Source: Mesorhizobium amorphae CCNWGS0123
GTDB lineage: Bacteria > Pseudomonadota > Alphaproteobacteria > Rhizobiales > Rhizobiaceae
NCBI RefSeq assembly: GCF_001686985.1
Contig: NZ_CP015318.1
Coordinates: forward strand, 1,176,001 to 1,240,000
Reading direction: 5' to 3'
DNA length: 64,000 bases
Shown: one piece after another, positions 27,563 through 36,569 of the stretch
Position numbering within the stretch: position 1 is the first letter of the stretch
How the letters are laid out: each line of letters begins with the position of its first letter
Position numbers and translations under genes: made by a program
The notes under the pieces: generated by a model
Told to the model about the DNA's origin: nothing
The model's database searches: none
What the model saw: the letters and a program-made list of their open reading frames with translations, nothing else

Positions 27563-28062
27563 TTTGCTTCCGGCGGCAATGCCAGTTCGGCTGCGTCGAC
27601 GCGCAGATATTTGCAGATCGCATCGACCACGACGCCGTGGTCTTCGCGCTCCGGCAGGCCCGAGACGGCGATCACGCCGATGACACCGGCGCCCTTGACC
27701 GTCACCGGAAAGCCGCCGCCGGCCAGCACGTAGTCTGATATGTCGAGCCCTTCGCCGACCTTGAAGGTGCGGTCCGGGCGCTGCTGTTCCAGCACCATGC
27801 GATAGGTGCTTTTCAGGAACCGCTTTACCACATTGATCTTGCGCCGCGCCCAGTCCGGATTGGAGGCGTTCGAGCCAGGCATCGCAGCGTAGAAGAGCGG
27901 CCGGTCGAAAGTCCTGATGTCGACGATGATGGGCATGGTCTCGGCCAGCGCCCGATCGCGGATCGCCGCGCCGATCTCGAAGGCGACGGCCTCATCAAAG
28001 GAAGGGAAGACGAGCGCGGCTTCCTGTTTCTTGATCAGAGCGATGTCGTCGGCAACGGCCAT
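27559..28062 (-). CDS. UPF0303 / HbpS-GlcG-like heme-binding domain protein
   Basis: 167 residues. It resembles the UPF0303 branch of the GlcG/HbpS fold: FDEAVAFEIGAAIRDRA at the N-terminus, VVKRFLKSTYRMVLEQQ in the middle, and GGFPVTVKGAGVIGVIAVSG at the C-terminus. Members bind heme or small molecules and often sit next to glycolate or tartrate genes; their function is unclear. The stop overlaps the glycerate kinase ATG (ATGA). There is no signal peptide. It is 73 bases downstream of the guanine deaminase gene in the same direction. Confidence 0.8.
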   Translation of the reverse strand: MAVADDIALIKKQEAALVFPSFDEAVAFEIGAAIRDRALAETMPIIVDIRTFDRPLFYAAMPGSNASNPDWARRKINVVKRFLKSTYRMVLEQQRPDRTFKVGEGLDISDYVLAGGGFPVTVKGAGVIGVIAVSGLPEREDHGVVVDAICKYLRVDAAELALPPEAK

Positions 28063-28135
28063 GTCGTTCCCCTGTCAATGTCGCCGCACGCTTTGACCGA
28101 TGGCTGCCGCCGGGTCAAGCGGGGAACGCACCAGG

Positions 28136-29449
28136 TCAGGCCGCCATGTCGCGCTTGGCCGGCCGCCCCGCCACATAGACCTCGCGGACAGTGCGGTCGT
28201 CTCCCAGCGTCTGCAGCAGGAACAGCTCCTCGGCCAGCGACCCCACCGTTTCCATCCTCAGCCGCATCGCCGGCGTGGCGCGGGCGTCGAGCACGACGAT
28301 GTCGGCGTCGGTACCAGTATCCAGCGTGCCGACCTTGTCCGCCACCGACAGCGCCTCGGCATTGCCGCGTGTCAGTTGCCAGAAAGACTGGAACGGGTTG
28401 AGCTTCTCGCCGTTCAGCGCGATCACCTTGTAGCCCTCATCCATGGTGCGCAGCATCGAATAGTTGGTGCCGCCGCCGACATCGGTGGCGGCCGCGATGC
28501 GCAGGGCTTTGTCACGCGTGCGGTAGCGCTGGTAGTTGAACAGGCCGGAGCCGAGGAACAGGTTCGAGGTCGGGCAGAACACCGCCACCGACCCATTGTT
28601 CGAAAGTGCATCCGCCTCGCGTTCCGACAGATGGATGCAATGGCCGAACAGGCTCTTTTTCCCCAGCAGCCCGTAGTGCTCGTAGACGTCGGTGTAATCG
28701 CGCGACCAGGGGTAAAGCTCCTGGGTGAAGGCGATTTCGGCGTGGTTTTCGGACAGGTGCGTCTGCATGTGCAAATCGGGGTGTTCGCGGCAGAGTGCGC
28801 CGGCCATCTCCAGCTGCTCGGGTGACGAGGTGATGGCGAAGCGCGGCGTGATGGCATAGTGCTGGCGCCCCTTGCCGTGCCAATCCCTGATCAGCGCCTT
28901 GCTGTCGTCATAGCCGGATTGCGGCGTGTCGAGCACACCATCCGGCGCGTTGCGGTCCATCATCACCTTGCCGGCGATGTTGAGCATGTTGCGGTCATGC
29001 GACTCGGCGAAGAAGGCTTCGGCCGAAGCCTTGTGCACCGAGCAATAGGCGGCGACTGTCGTCGTACCGTGCCGTACCATCTCGTCCAGAAACAGCCTGG
29101 CGATGCGGCGACCGTGCTGGGCGTTCTGAAACTTCGTCTCTTCCGGAAAGGTGTATTTGTTCAGCCAGTCGAGCAGCTCGGCGCCATAGGAGGCGATGAC
29201 CTGCATTTGCGGGAAATGCACATGCGCGTCGATGAAACCCGGCAACAGCAGATGCGGCCGATGGTCGATTTTTGCGACGCCTTCGCCGGCCTGTTTCTCC
29301 ACTTGCGCATAGGCGCCGGCCGCCACGATCCGGCCATCGCGGATCAGCAGGCCGCCATCCTCCTCGTAGCGCCAGGCGGCATGGTCGTCGATGCTTTCAG
29401 GCCAGCGCAGGAAGGACAGCGTGCGGCCGCGCAGAAGTGTGGAGGTCAT
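28136..29449 (-). CDS. guaD: Guanine deaminase
   Basis: 437 residues of the amidohydrolase superfamily. The metal site is PGFIDAHVHFPQ near residue 70, and the guanine deaminase signature IASYGAELLDWLNKYTFPEE follows. Further zinc ligands are in QTHLSENHAEI and FGHCIHLSE, with the Asp in ATDVGGGTN. It converts guanine to xanthine, feeding the xanthine dehydrogenase encoded at 36.6-40.4 kb. Two bases separate it from the PuuD gene, so both are one transcript. Confidence 0.95.
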   Translation of the reverse strand: MTSTLLRGRTLSFLRWPESIDDHAAWRYEEDGGLLIRDGRIVAAGAYAQVEKQAGEGVAKIDHRPHLLLPGFIDAHVHFPQMQVIASYGAELLDWLNKYTFPEETKFQNAQHGRRIARLFLDEMVRHGTTTVAAYCSVHKASAEAFFAESHDRNMLNIAGKVMMDRNAPDGVLDTPQSGYDDSKALIRDWHGKGRQHYAITPRFAITSSPEQLEMAGALCREHPDLHMQTHLSENHAEIAFTQELYPWSRDYTDVYEHYGLLGKKSLFGHCIHLSEREADALSNNGSVAVFCPTSNLFLGSGLFNYQRYRTRDKALRIAAATDVGGGTNYSMLRTMDEGYKVIALNGEKLNPFQSFWQLTRGNAEALSVADKVGTLDTGTDADIVVLDARATPAMRLRMETVGSLAEELFLLQTLGDDRTVREVYVAGRPAKRDMAA

Positions 29450-29451
29450 GC

Positions 29452-30669
29452 CTATTTCCCTGCGCCTTCGAACCAGGCGACCAGCAGTGCCCGTTCCTTG
29501 TCGCTGATCTGGGTGACGTTTGCAGGCGGCATGGCATGGCTGCGGCCGGCCTGCAGGTAGATCTCGCGGGCGTGCTCGGCGATGGCCGCATCGGTATCTA
29601 GCATCACTCCCTTCGGCGCGTGGTAGATGCCCTCATAGACAGGCTCCTGCGTATGGCACATCGAGCAGCGGCCAAGCACGGTATCGCGCACGGCGGGGAA
29701 ATGCGCCGAGGCGATGTAGACTTCCGCCGCGGCGGAGGCCTTGGGCTCGCCGGTCAGCACCTTGGGTGCTGTCGACAGCCAGATGATGATGACGAACAGC
29801 ACGGCGGCGCCGAGCCAGGTCCAGGTCGGGTTGCCCTTGCGCGCATGGACGCTGTTGAAATAGTGCCGGATCAGCACGCCGATGATGAACACCAGGGAAG
29901 CGATCACCCAGTTGAACTCGGTAGCAAACGCCAGCGGATAGTGGTTCGACAGCATCAGGAACAGGACGGGCAGCGTCAGGTAATTGTTGTGCAGCGAGCG
30001 CTGCTTGGCGATCTTGCCGTATTTCGGGTCGGGCTTCCTGCCGGCGATCAGGTCGGCGACGACGATCTTCTGATTTGGGATGATGACCATGAAGACATTG
30101 GCCGACATGATCGTTGCGGTGATGGCGCCAAGATGCAGGAAAGCCGCGCGGCCCGTGAACAGATGCGTCAGCCCCCAGGCGATGAACACCAGCACGCCAT
30201 AGAGAACCAGCATCAGGCCGGTGTCGCTTTTGCCGAGCGGCGAGCGACAGAGCAGATCATAGACCACCCAGCCGACGCCGATGGTCGCCAGCGACAGCAG
30301 GATGCCGACTGGCACCGACATCGGCAGCACATTGGGATCGATCAGGAACAGATCGGCGCCGGCATAGTAGACCACGCACAGCATGGCGAAGCCCGACAGC
30401 CAGGTGGCGTAGGACTCCCATTTGAACCAGGTCAGGTGCTCCGGCATTTCGGCCGGCGCCACCAGATACTTCTGGATGTGGTAGAAGCCGCCGCCATGCA
30501 CCTGCCATTCCTCGCCGAAGGCGCCGGCGGGCAGCCCGGGACGCTGGCGCAGGCCAAGATCGAGCGCGACGAAATAGAAGGACGAGCCGATCCAGGCGAT
30601 GCCGGTGATGACATGCAGCCAGCGCACGGCGAAACTCAGCCAGTCCCAGAAAATCGCGAAATCCATCAT
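29452..30669 (-). CDS. puuD: Membrane urate hydroxylase PuuD with C-terminal cytochrome c domain
   Basis: 405 residues. About nine membrane segments from RWLHVITGIAWIGSSFYFV onward form the urate-oxidising domain. It is followed near residue 330 by a periplasmic cytochrome c domain with the heme motif CSMCH and a distal Met in SHAMPPANV. PuuD oxidises urate to 5-hydroxyisourate and passes electrons to the respiratory chain, replacing soluble uricase. It lies just upstream of guaD and is divergent from a LysR gene. A second ATG follows directly (30666). Confidence 0.94.
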   Translation of the reverse strand: MMDFAIFWDWLSFAVRWLHVITGIAWIGSSFYFVALDLGLRQRPGLPAGAFGEEWQVHGGGFYHIQKYLVAPAEMPEHLTWFKWESYATWLSGFAMLCVVYYAGADLFLIDPNVLPMSVPVGILLSLATIGVGWVVYDLLCRSPLGKSDTGLMLVLYGVLVFIAWGLTHLFTGRAAFLHLGAITATIMSANVFMVIIPNQKIVVADLIAGRKPDPKYGKIAKQRSLHNNYLTLPVLFLMLSNHYPLAFATEFNWVIASLVFIIGVLIRHYFNSVHARKGNPTWTWLGAAVLFVIIIWLSTAPKVLTGEPKASAAAEVYIASAHFPAVRDTVLGRCSMCHTQEPVYEGIYHAPKGVMLDTDAAIAEHAREIYLQAGRSHAMPPANVTQISDKERALLVAWFEGAGK

Positions 30670-30805
30670 TGAAGTCGTCCCTGCCGATCAACTGACTTTA
30701 CGGTGTCGGGCGCAAACGAAAAGAGGCGAGGTGCGCGATGACTTTCAAAAAAAAATGGAAAATACTAGGTTGGCTATACCAGCCGCTTGAGAGCCACGAA
30801 CCCGC

Positions 30806-31726
30806 ATGGCCTATCTCGACAACATCGCCGTTTTCGTCCGCGTCGTCGAACTCGGCAATCTGTCGGCGGCGGGCCGCGACATGCGCATTTCGCCGGCGGT
30901 CGCCTCCAACCGCATCAAGGAACTGGAGAAGCACCTCGGCGTCCGCCTTTTCAACCGCACGACCCGACAGTTGATGCCGACCGAGCACGGCACGGTATTC
31001 TATACGGGCGCCAAGCAGGTTCTGGAAGCGATCACCGAGGCGGAGGCCGCGGTATCGGCATTGTCAGGCCAGCCGCGCGGCACGATCAGGGTGACGGCAC
31101 CGCTTGGCCTCGGACGGCGGCTGGTAGCGTCGGGCATTCCTGATTTCCACGACAAATACCCCGATATTGAAGTCAGGCTCCGCCTCTCCGACCACAATGT
31201 CGACATCATGAAGGAAGGCATCGACGTCGCCTTCCGTCTCGGCATCATCGAGGATTCCAGCCTCCGCATGCGCGGCATCATGGAATGCGAGCGCGTGCTG
31301 GTGGCGGCGCCGAAATATCTGGAGGCGCGCGGCGAGCCGGCCGAGCCGCACGAACTGATCGGCAAGAAGCACGACTGCCTGATGCTGCGCTATTCCGGCG
31401 CGCGCGAATATGTCTGGACGTTGCAGATGCCCGGCGGCCCGCAGAAATTCGAGGTGCACGGCCCCTATGACACCGATGATGGCGACGTGCTGACCGGCTG
31501 GGCGCTGTCGGGACGCGGCATCATCAACAAGCCGCGCTTCGAGGTCGAACCGTTCATTCGCGATCAGCGGCTGAAGGTGATCCTGGCCAGCACGCCGCCG
31601 ACGCCGGTGCAGTTCGCCGCCGTCTATCCGCACAAGAAGCTGCAGGATCCGAAGGTGCGGCTGCTGCTCGACTTCATGGCCGAACGCTGCCAGCGGTTGA
31701 TCAAGGATCTTCTGGCCGGCAAATGA
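30806..31726 (+). CDS. LysR family transcriptional regulator
   Basis: 306 residues. The N-terminal winged helix is LDNIAVFVRVVELGNLSAAG with ISPAVASNRIKELEKHLGVR; the effector-binding domain begins at GTIRVTAPLGLGRR. It is divergent from puuD-guaD with a 136-base gap and is followed after 59 bases by two LLM oxidoreductase genes. It could therefore control purine breakdown, the LLM genes, or both. The promoter gap holds an A9 run but no clear T-N11-A palindrome. Confidence 0.9.
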   Translation: MAYLDNIAVFVRVVELGNLSAAGRDMRISPAVASNRIKELEKHLGVRLFNRTTRQLMPTEHGTVFYTGAKQVLEAITEAEAAVSALSGQPRGTIRVTAPLGLGRRLVASGIPDFHDKYPDIEVRLRLSDHNVDIMKEGIDVAFRLGIIEDSSLRMRGIMECERVLVAAPKYLEARGEPAEPHELIGKKHDCLMLRYSGAREYVWTLQMPGGPQKFEVHGPYDTDDGDVLTGWALSGRGIINKPRFEVEPFIRDQRLKVILASTPPTPVQFAAVYPHKKLQDPKVRLLLDFMAERCQRLIKDLLAGK

Positions 31727-31785
31727 TGGCGTGCTGGCCCACTCGACAGGGTTGCCTTGAACGCAGGCGAACTTAGGTTCGCCTC

Positions 31786-32760
31786 ATGCATCTCGCCGTG
31801 TCGCTCAACATCGCTTCCGCTGCAGGGCGGGCCTCCGGGCTGGATTTCGGCCGCATCGCCGGCTTTGCTCGGGAGGCGGAAGACGCCGGGCTGGACATGG
31901 TCGTCATTTCCGACTCCGCGGCTGGCGGCCAGCAAGCGAGCAGCCCGTTCGAGGCGACCACGCTTCTGGCGGCACTGGCGACAGTGACCGAAAGGATCGG
32001 GCTCGTTGCGGGCGTTTCAACGCTTGCCCATCAGCCTTATAATCTGGCGCGCCGTTTTGCTTCGCTCGACATCATCAGCCATGGCCGAGTGGGCTGGAAC
32101 GCGACCATGGTCCAGGATCCGCGCGAGGCGGCCAATTTCAGCCGGCCGGAAGGCATTTCCAACGATGATTTTCGCCGCCGTGCGGAAGAGTTCATCGGCA
32201 TCGTGCAGGGCTTGTGGAAGGGCTGGGATGCGGACGCGCTGCTGTTCGATAAGTCCGGCGGCCGCTTCCACGACCCGGAAAAGATGCACCTGCTCGACCA
32301 CAAGGGCGAGTTCTTCGCGGTGCGTGGTCCGCTGAACGTCGCGCGCTCGCCGCAGGACACGCCGGTGCTGGTGGTGTCCGGGCTGGCGGAGGCCGATCTC
32401 GATTTCGCCGCCCGCATGGCCGACGTCATCCTGATCGAGAAACAATCGCTTGAGAGTGCGAAAGCCGCCTATGACGATCTGAAACGCCGGACGCTTGCCG
32501 CCGGGCGCAATCCGGACGCCGTGAAGGTGCTGATATCAGTCGCAACAGGTCCCGAACTGGCCGCCGACAGGCTCGAAGCGCAGTTCGGGTCGAAAGGCTG
32601 CGACGGGTTCAACCTGGCTTTGCCGGCGGATGTTCCGGCGCTCGAGGATTTCGTAGATCGCGTCGTGCCGGAACTCCGCCGTCGCGGCTTGCCGCGGCCC
32701 GACTACACCGGCACGACGCTGCGCGCGCGTCTCGGACTTGGCGGAGGCAACAGGCCATGA
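31786..32760 (+). CDS. LLM class flavin-dependent oxidoreductase, short form
   Basis: 324 residues of the luciferase-like fold (NtaA/SnaA/DszA group). ATTLLAALATVTERIGLVAG and RFASLDIISHGRVGWNATM bind FMN in the family. Compared with the neighbour it lacks about 85 residues before the C-terminal segment, while the endings match (VVPELRRRGL, then DY, then LR.LGL). It should use reduced flavin from a partner reductase and oxygen to oxidise an unknown substrate. Its stop overlaps the next ATG (ATGA). Confidence 0.87.
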   Translation: MHLAVSLNIASAAGRASGLDFGRIAGFAREAEDAGLDMVVISDSAAGGQQASSPFEATTLLAALATVTERIGLVAGVSTLAHQPYNLARRFASLDIISHGRVGWNATMVQDPREAANFSRPEGISNDDFRRRAEEFIGIVQGLWKGWDADALLFDKSGGRFHDPEKMHLLDHKGEFFAVRGPLNVARSPQDTPVLVVSGLAEADLDFAARMADVILIEKQSLESAKAAYDDLKRRTLAAGRNPDAVKVLISVATGPELAADRLEAQFGSKGCDGFNLALPADVPALEDFVDRVVPELRRRGLPRPDYTGTTLRARLGLGGGNRP

Positions 32761-34016
32761 CCGTGCGCAAAAGACAGATGAAGCTCGGTCTCTTCTTGTG
32801 GGCGACGGGGCACCACATCGCCGCCTGGCGCCATCCCAAGGCGCATGTCACTGCGGGAATCGACATCGACCACTACATAAGGCTCGCGCGCACGGCGGAA
32901 GCAGCCAAGCTCGACATGATCTTCTGCGAGGATGCCGCCGGCCTGCGCGAGGCCAATGTAGGCATCGCCAGCCAGACCTCGCGCTCGATCGGCTTCGAGC
33001 CGATCAGCCTGCTGGCCGCACTCGCCGTCCAGACCGAGCGCATCGGCCTCGTCTCGACGGCGTCGACCAGTTACAACGAGCCTTATGGCCTGGCGCGGAC
33101 CTTTGCCTCGCTCGATCAGCTGAGCGGCGGCCGCGCCGGCTGGAACCTGGTCACCTCGGCGAACCACATCGAGGCCGCCAATTTCGGTTCGACGGGCCTT
33201 CGCCCCCACGCCGACCGCTACGAACGGGCACGTGAATTCGCCGCCGTGGTCGCTGGCCTCTGGCGCGGTGCGGAAGCCCTCAACCATGACGGCCAGAGCT
33301 TTTCGGTCAAGGATGCGCTCGATCTGCCGCGCTCGCCGCAGGGTGCGCCGGTGATGGTGCAGGCGGGAGCATCGGAGGACGGCCAGAACCTTGCGGCCAG
33401 GACCGCCGATGTCGTGTTCAGCGCAGCACAGACATTCGAGGAAGCGAAAGCCTTTTACGACGGTCTCAAGGGGCGGCTGGCTGACTATGGACGCGAGCCG
33501 GACGACGTCAAGATCATGCCCGGCGTAGCGCCCGTGGTGGCCGAAACGGAAGCGGAAGCCCGCGAGAAATATGAGCAATTGCAGGAGCTGATCCCCGATG
33601 ATGTCGGCGTCGCGCTGCTGTCCAGCTATCTCAGCATCTCCGATCTCTGGCGCTACCCGATCGACGGACCGCTGCCGGAACTGCCGCCCAGCGAAGGCAT
33701 GAAGAGCCGGCAGGCCCTGGTCATCGAGCAGTCGCGCCGCGACAATCTTTCCATCCGCGACCTTGCCCGCCACTTCGCCGGCGCGCGCGGCCATTGGCGC
33801 GTCGTCGGCACGCCGGCACAGATCGCCGACGAACTGCAGGCGCGCTTCGAAGGTGGCGCCGCAGACGGCTTCAACGTCATGCCATCCTGGTTCCCCGGCG
33901 AACTCGACGCCTTTGCCACGCTCGTCGTGCCCGAACTGCGGCGGCGCGGCCTGTTCCGCACGGACTACGAAGGTCGCACCTTGCGCGACCATCTCGGTCT
34001 GAAACGGCCGGCGTAG
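32757..34016 (+). CDS. LLM class flavin-dependent monooxygenase (NtaA/SnaA/DszA group)
   Basis: 419 residues. The N-terminal LGLFLWATGHHIAAWRHP is the hallmark of this group. LAALAVQTERIGLVSTASTS and FASLDQLSGGRAGWNLVTSA form the flavin site, and the long helical insert near 270-360 is present. Substrates in the family include aminopolycarboxylates, sulphur heterocycles and alkylated small molecules; none can be assigned here. It is coupled to the short LLM gene by a four-base overlap, so the two may act as a pair. Confidence 0.88.
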   Translation: MTVRKRQMKLGLFLWATGHHIAAWRHPKAHVTAGIDIDHYIRLARTAEAAKLDMIFCEDAAGLREANVGIASQTSRSIGFEPISLLAALAVQTERIGLVSTASTSYNEPYGLARTFASLDQLSGGRAGWNLVTSANHIEAANFGSTGLRPHADRYERAREFAAVVAGLWRGAEALNHDGQSFSVKDALDLPRSPQGAPVMVQAGASEDGQNLAARTADVVFSAAQTFEEAKAFYDGLKGRLADYGREPDDVKIMPGVAPVVAETEAEAREKYEQLQELIPDDVGVALLSSYLSISDLWRYPIDGPLPELPPSEGMKSRQALVIEQSRRDNLSIRDLARHFAGARGHWRVVGTPAQIADELQARFEGGAADGFNVMPSWFPGELDAFATLVVPELRRRGLFRTDYEGRTLRDHLGLKRPA

Positions 34017-34022
34017 GCCTCG

Positions 34023-34859
34023 TCAGTCTGTACTCATTATTCGGGCTGTTCCGGAGACTCTGATCGAACTGCCCGGCGTTGGCGGGATATCGGCATGGAG
34101 GCGCGAGCGCATGCCCATGTCCTCACCCTGCACGATATCGATGGCGCCACCATGCGGCCAGCCAATGTCGCGCAGATAGCCGGCAAAGGCGGCAGTCGAG
34201 GCCCCGGTCGCCGGATCCTCGTAGACCCCGCCCGACGCGAACGGGTTGCGGGTATGGAAGAGGCGCGGCGCCTCGGCATAGGCGAGCAGGATCGTCACCA
34301 GGCCCTCGCGCCGCATCAGCGCCTGCCCCGTCTTCAGGTCGTAGGCCATGGCAGCCAGCGCCTGGCGCGACTTCAGTGCCAGCACGAGATGGTCGGCGCC
34401 GCCATGGATTAATGCCGGCGCAATGGCCGGGTCGATATCCTCAGCCGCGTAGCCGAATAGCGCCAGCGTCTCGGCGATAAGCTCGGGCGGAGCCGGCTTG
34501 CTGCGCGTCGGCGGCGACTGCAGCGCGGCGGCGATGTTGGTGCCGTCGCGAAACCCTTCGACGGAGATTTTGGCCTGGTTGAGGGCCAATGCAAAAGTCC
34601 CGTCCCCGAAACTTCTGACGAGGCCTGCGCCGAGTGCGATCGTGGCATGACCGCAAAAGGGAACCTCGGTCTCGGGCGAAAAATAACGGACCCGCCAGCC
34701 GTCACCCTCGGGTGCGGCAAAGGCGGTTTCCGAAAATCCAACCTCGGCCGCGACGCGCTGCATTGTGGCGGCATCCGGCAAGGCATCGCCTATCACCACG
34801 CCCGCGGGATTGCCGCCCGAGTCTCCGTCTGAAAAAGCCGCGATTCTCAATATGTCCAT
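34023..34859 (-). CDS. PhzF family isomerase-like protein
   Basis: 278 residues in two mirrored domains. The N-terminal GGNPAGVVIGDALPD and GFSETAFA give the conserved catalytic glutamate (about E44). PETEVPFCGHATIAL and GVYEDPATGASTAAFAGYLR are the family's other signatures. PhzF proteins isomerise dihydro-hydroxyanthranilate in phenazine synthesis, but no other phenazine genes are present, so this is a general family member with unknown substrate. It ends 6 bases from the convergent LLM gene. Confidence 0.9.
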   Translation of the reverse strand: MDILRIAAFSDGDSGGNPAGVVIGDALPDAATMQRVAAEVGFSETAFAAPEGDGWRVRYFSPETEVPFCGHATIALGAGLVRSFGDGTFALALNQAKISVEGFRDGTNIAAALQSPPTRSKPAPPELIAETLALFGYAAEDIDPAIAPALIHGGADHLVLALKSRQALAAMAYDLKTGQALMRREGLVTILLAYAEAPRLFHTRNPFASGGVYEDPATGASTAAFAGYLRDIGWPHGGAIDIVQGEDMGMRSRLHADIPPTPGSSIRVSGTARIMSTD

Positions 34860-35100
34860 GTGAAGTCCGCCATGTTGAAAGGCGTGCAGGAAACGCTGTC
34901 CCTGGCCATTTGTGAAACGAAGAAAGCGAGGAGCAGCTGTGAGCGGGGATCATACCCGAGTTCCGAAGCCGCCGGCTTTCGCGGAACGAAAGCCACCCAA
35001 TGCCGTTTTGGGCTCTGGCGGCCGCGCGATGGCAAGCCCAGCCTGCGACTGCCATTCGAGATCATTTCGCCCACGGACCTCACCCCCACAGGAGCCAGTC

Positions 35101-35589
35101 ATGGACGCCATCGTCACCAAAAACGATCTGAAGTCCGACGCCAAGAAGGAGTCGATCGATCTGCTCAACGCCCGCCTCGCCGACGCCATCGACCTGGCGC
35201 TGATCACCAAGCAGGCGCACTGGAACGTCAAGGGGCCGCAATTCATCGCCATCCATGAAATGCTGGATACGTTTCGCGAGGAGATCGACGGCCATGTCGA
35301 CATTATCGCCGAGCGTGCCGCGCAGCTCGGCGGCACCGCGCATGGCACGTCGCAGGAGGTGGCGAGGGCCACCAAGCTGAAGCCCTATCCGACTGACATC
35401 CACAAGACCAAGGATCATCTGGCGGCGCTGATCGACCGCTATGCCGCGGCGGCCAAGTTGACCCGCGCGGCGATCGACGAGGCGGCCGATGCGGGCGACG
35501 CCGACACCGCCGACATCTTCACCGCCTATTCGCGCTCGCTGGACAAATTGCTGTGGTTCCTCGAAGCGCACACGCAGGAAAAGGAATAG
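35101..35589 (+). CDS. dps: Dps family DNA-binding ferritin-like protein
   Basis: 162 residues. KQAHWNVKGPQFIAIHEMLD and EEIDGHVDIIAERAAQLGG hold the intersubunit ferroxidase ligands (His, His, Asp, Glu). It should assemble into a dodecamer that stores iron, detoxifies peroxide and may bind DNA through its lysine-bearing N-terminus. The start at 35101 (MDAIVTKNDL) was chosen because AGGAG lies 6 bases upstream. It stands alone, between a PhzF gene and xdhC on the other strand; its promoter is in the 241-base gap before it. Confidence 0.93.
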   Translation: MDAIVTKNDLKSDAKKESIDLLNARLADAIDLALITKQAHWNVKGPQFIAIHEMLDTFREEIDGHVDIIAERAAQLGGTAHGTSQEVARATKLKPYPTDIHKTKDHLAALIDRYAAAAKLTRAAIDEAADAGDADTADIFTAYSRSLDKLLWFLEAHTQEKE

Positions 35590-35610
35590 GCCGCTTGAAG
35601 CCGGCTGGCA

Positions 35611-36507
35611 TCAACCGGCCATGGCTACCTCGGAATGGCTTGAAGCGGCCGCCGAGGCGGCATGGGAAACCAGCGCCGTCATGATTTCGGCGGCGGCGAG
35701 CGCCGCGATCACCGGCGGTCGCTTGTCCTTCACCGCGTCACCGCCGATCGGCGAGATGAGGCGGGCGAATTCCGCCTCGCTGCCGTCCGCCGACTTCAGG
35801 AACCAGTTTTTGAACGTCGCTTTCTTGGTCTTCGAGCCGATCATGCCGACATAGGCGGCATCGTCGCGCTTCAGCGCCTCGGCAACGATCAGGAAATCGA
35901 GCGCATGGTCGTGCGTGAGGATGGCGAAGGCCGATCCCGCCGGCGCTTCGCGCACCACGGCCTCGGGCATCGGCGTCAGCAGCGTCTCGACCGTTTCCGG
36001 CATGCCTTCCAGTGCGTCGGCGCGCGTCTCGACGACGACGGCATGAATGGGCAAAAGCGCCAGCGCCGATGCCAGCGCCTGGCCGACATGGCCACCGCCA
36101 AAGAGATACACATGAGGCAGATGCGCCTCCTCGGCCTCCGCATTGCGGATGAGGTCTGCCTCGAGGGCCGCGTCGAGCAAGCGGATCGACACCTCGACCC
36201 TGCCGCCGCAGCACTGGCCGATTTCCGGCCCGAGCGGCACGTCGAGCGTGGCGCAGACCTCGTCGACCTCGATCCGAGCTTCAGCCGGCCGCGGCGACGG
36301 CCGTGTCCCCAGTATCTGCCGTGCCTTGTCGATCGCCATATATTCGAGCTGGCCACCTCCGATCGTGCCAAAGATCGCCAGGCGCGAGACGAGCATGAAG
36401 GCGCCCTTCTCGCGCGGCGTCGAGCCCTTTGTGCCCGCCACTTCGACCAGGGCAACCTGGCCGGCACCGGCTAAAAAGGCTTTCAGGCTTTGCACTTTCG
36501 AGTTCAT
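35611..36507 (-). CDS. xdhC: Xanthine dehydrogenase accessory protein XdhC
   Basis: 298 residues. The N-terminal VEVAGTKGSTPREKGAFMLV and IGQCCGGRVEV hold the conserved cysteine pair that handles the molybdenum cofactor. The Rossmann part is HVYLFGGGHVGQALASALAL. XdhC binds the cofactor, helps its sulphuration and inserts it into XdhB. It lies 62 bases after the xdhB stop in the same direction, completing the uraH-xdhA-xdhB-xdhC run. Confidence 0.94.
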   Translation of the reverse strand: MNSKVQSLKAFLAGAGQVALVEVAGTKGSTPREKGAFMLVSRLAIFGTIGGGQLEYMAIDKARQILGTRPSPRPAEARIEVDEVCATLDVPLGPEIGQCCGGRVEVSIRLLDAALEADLIRNAEAEEAHLPHVYLFGGGHVGQALASALALLPIHAVVVETRADALEGMPETVETLLTPMPEAVVREAPAGSAFAILTHDHALDFLIVAEALKRDDAAYVGMIGSKTKKATFKNWFLKSADGSEAEFARLISPIGGDAVKDKRPPVIAALAAAEIMTALVSHAASAAASSHSEVAMAG

Positions 36508-36569
36508 TTTTCGCGTTCCCGATCGGGAAATATAAGCGTTTTCGGCCGGATTTGCACGGTTTGGCCGAT

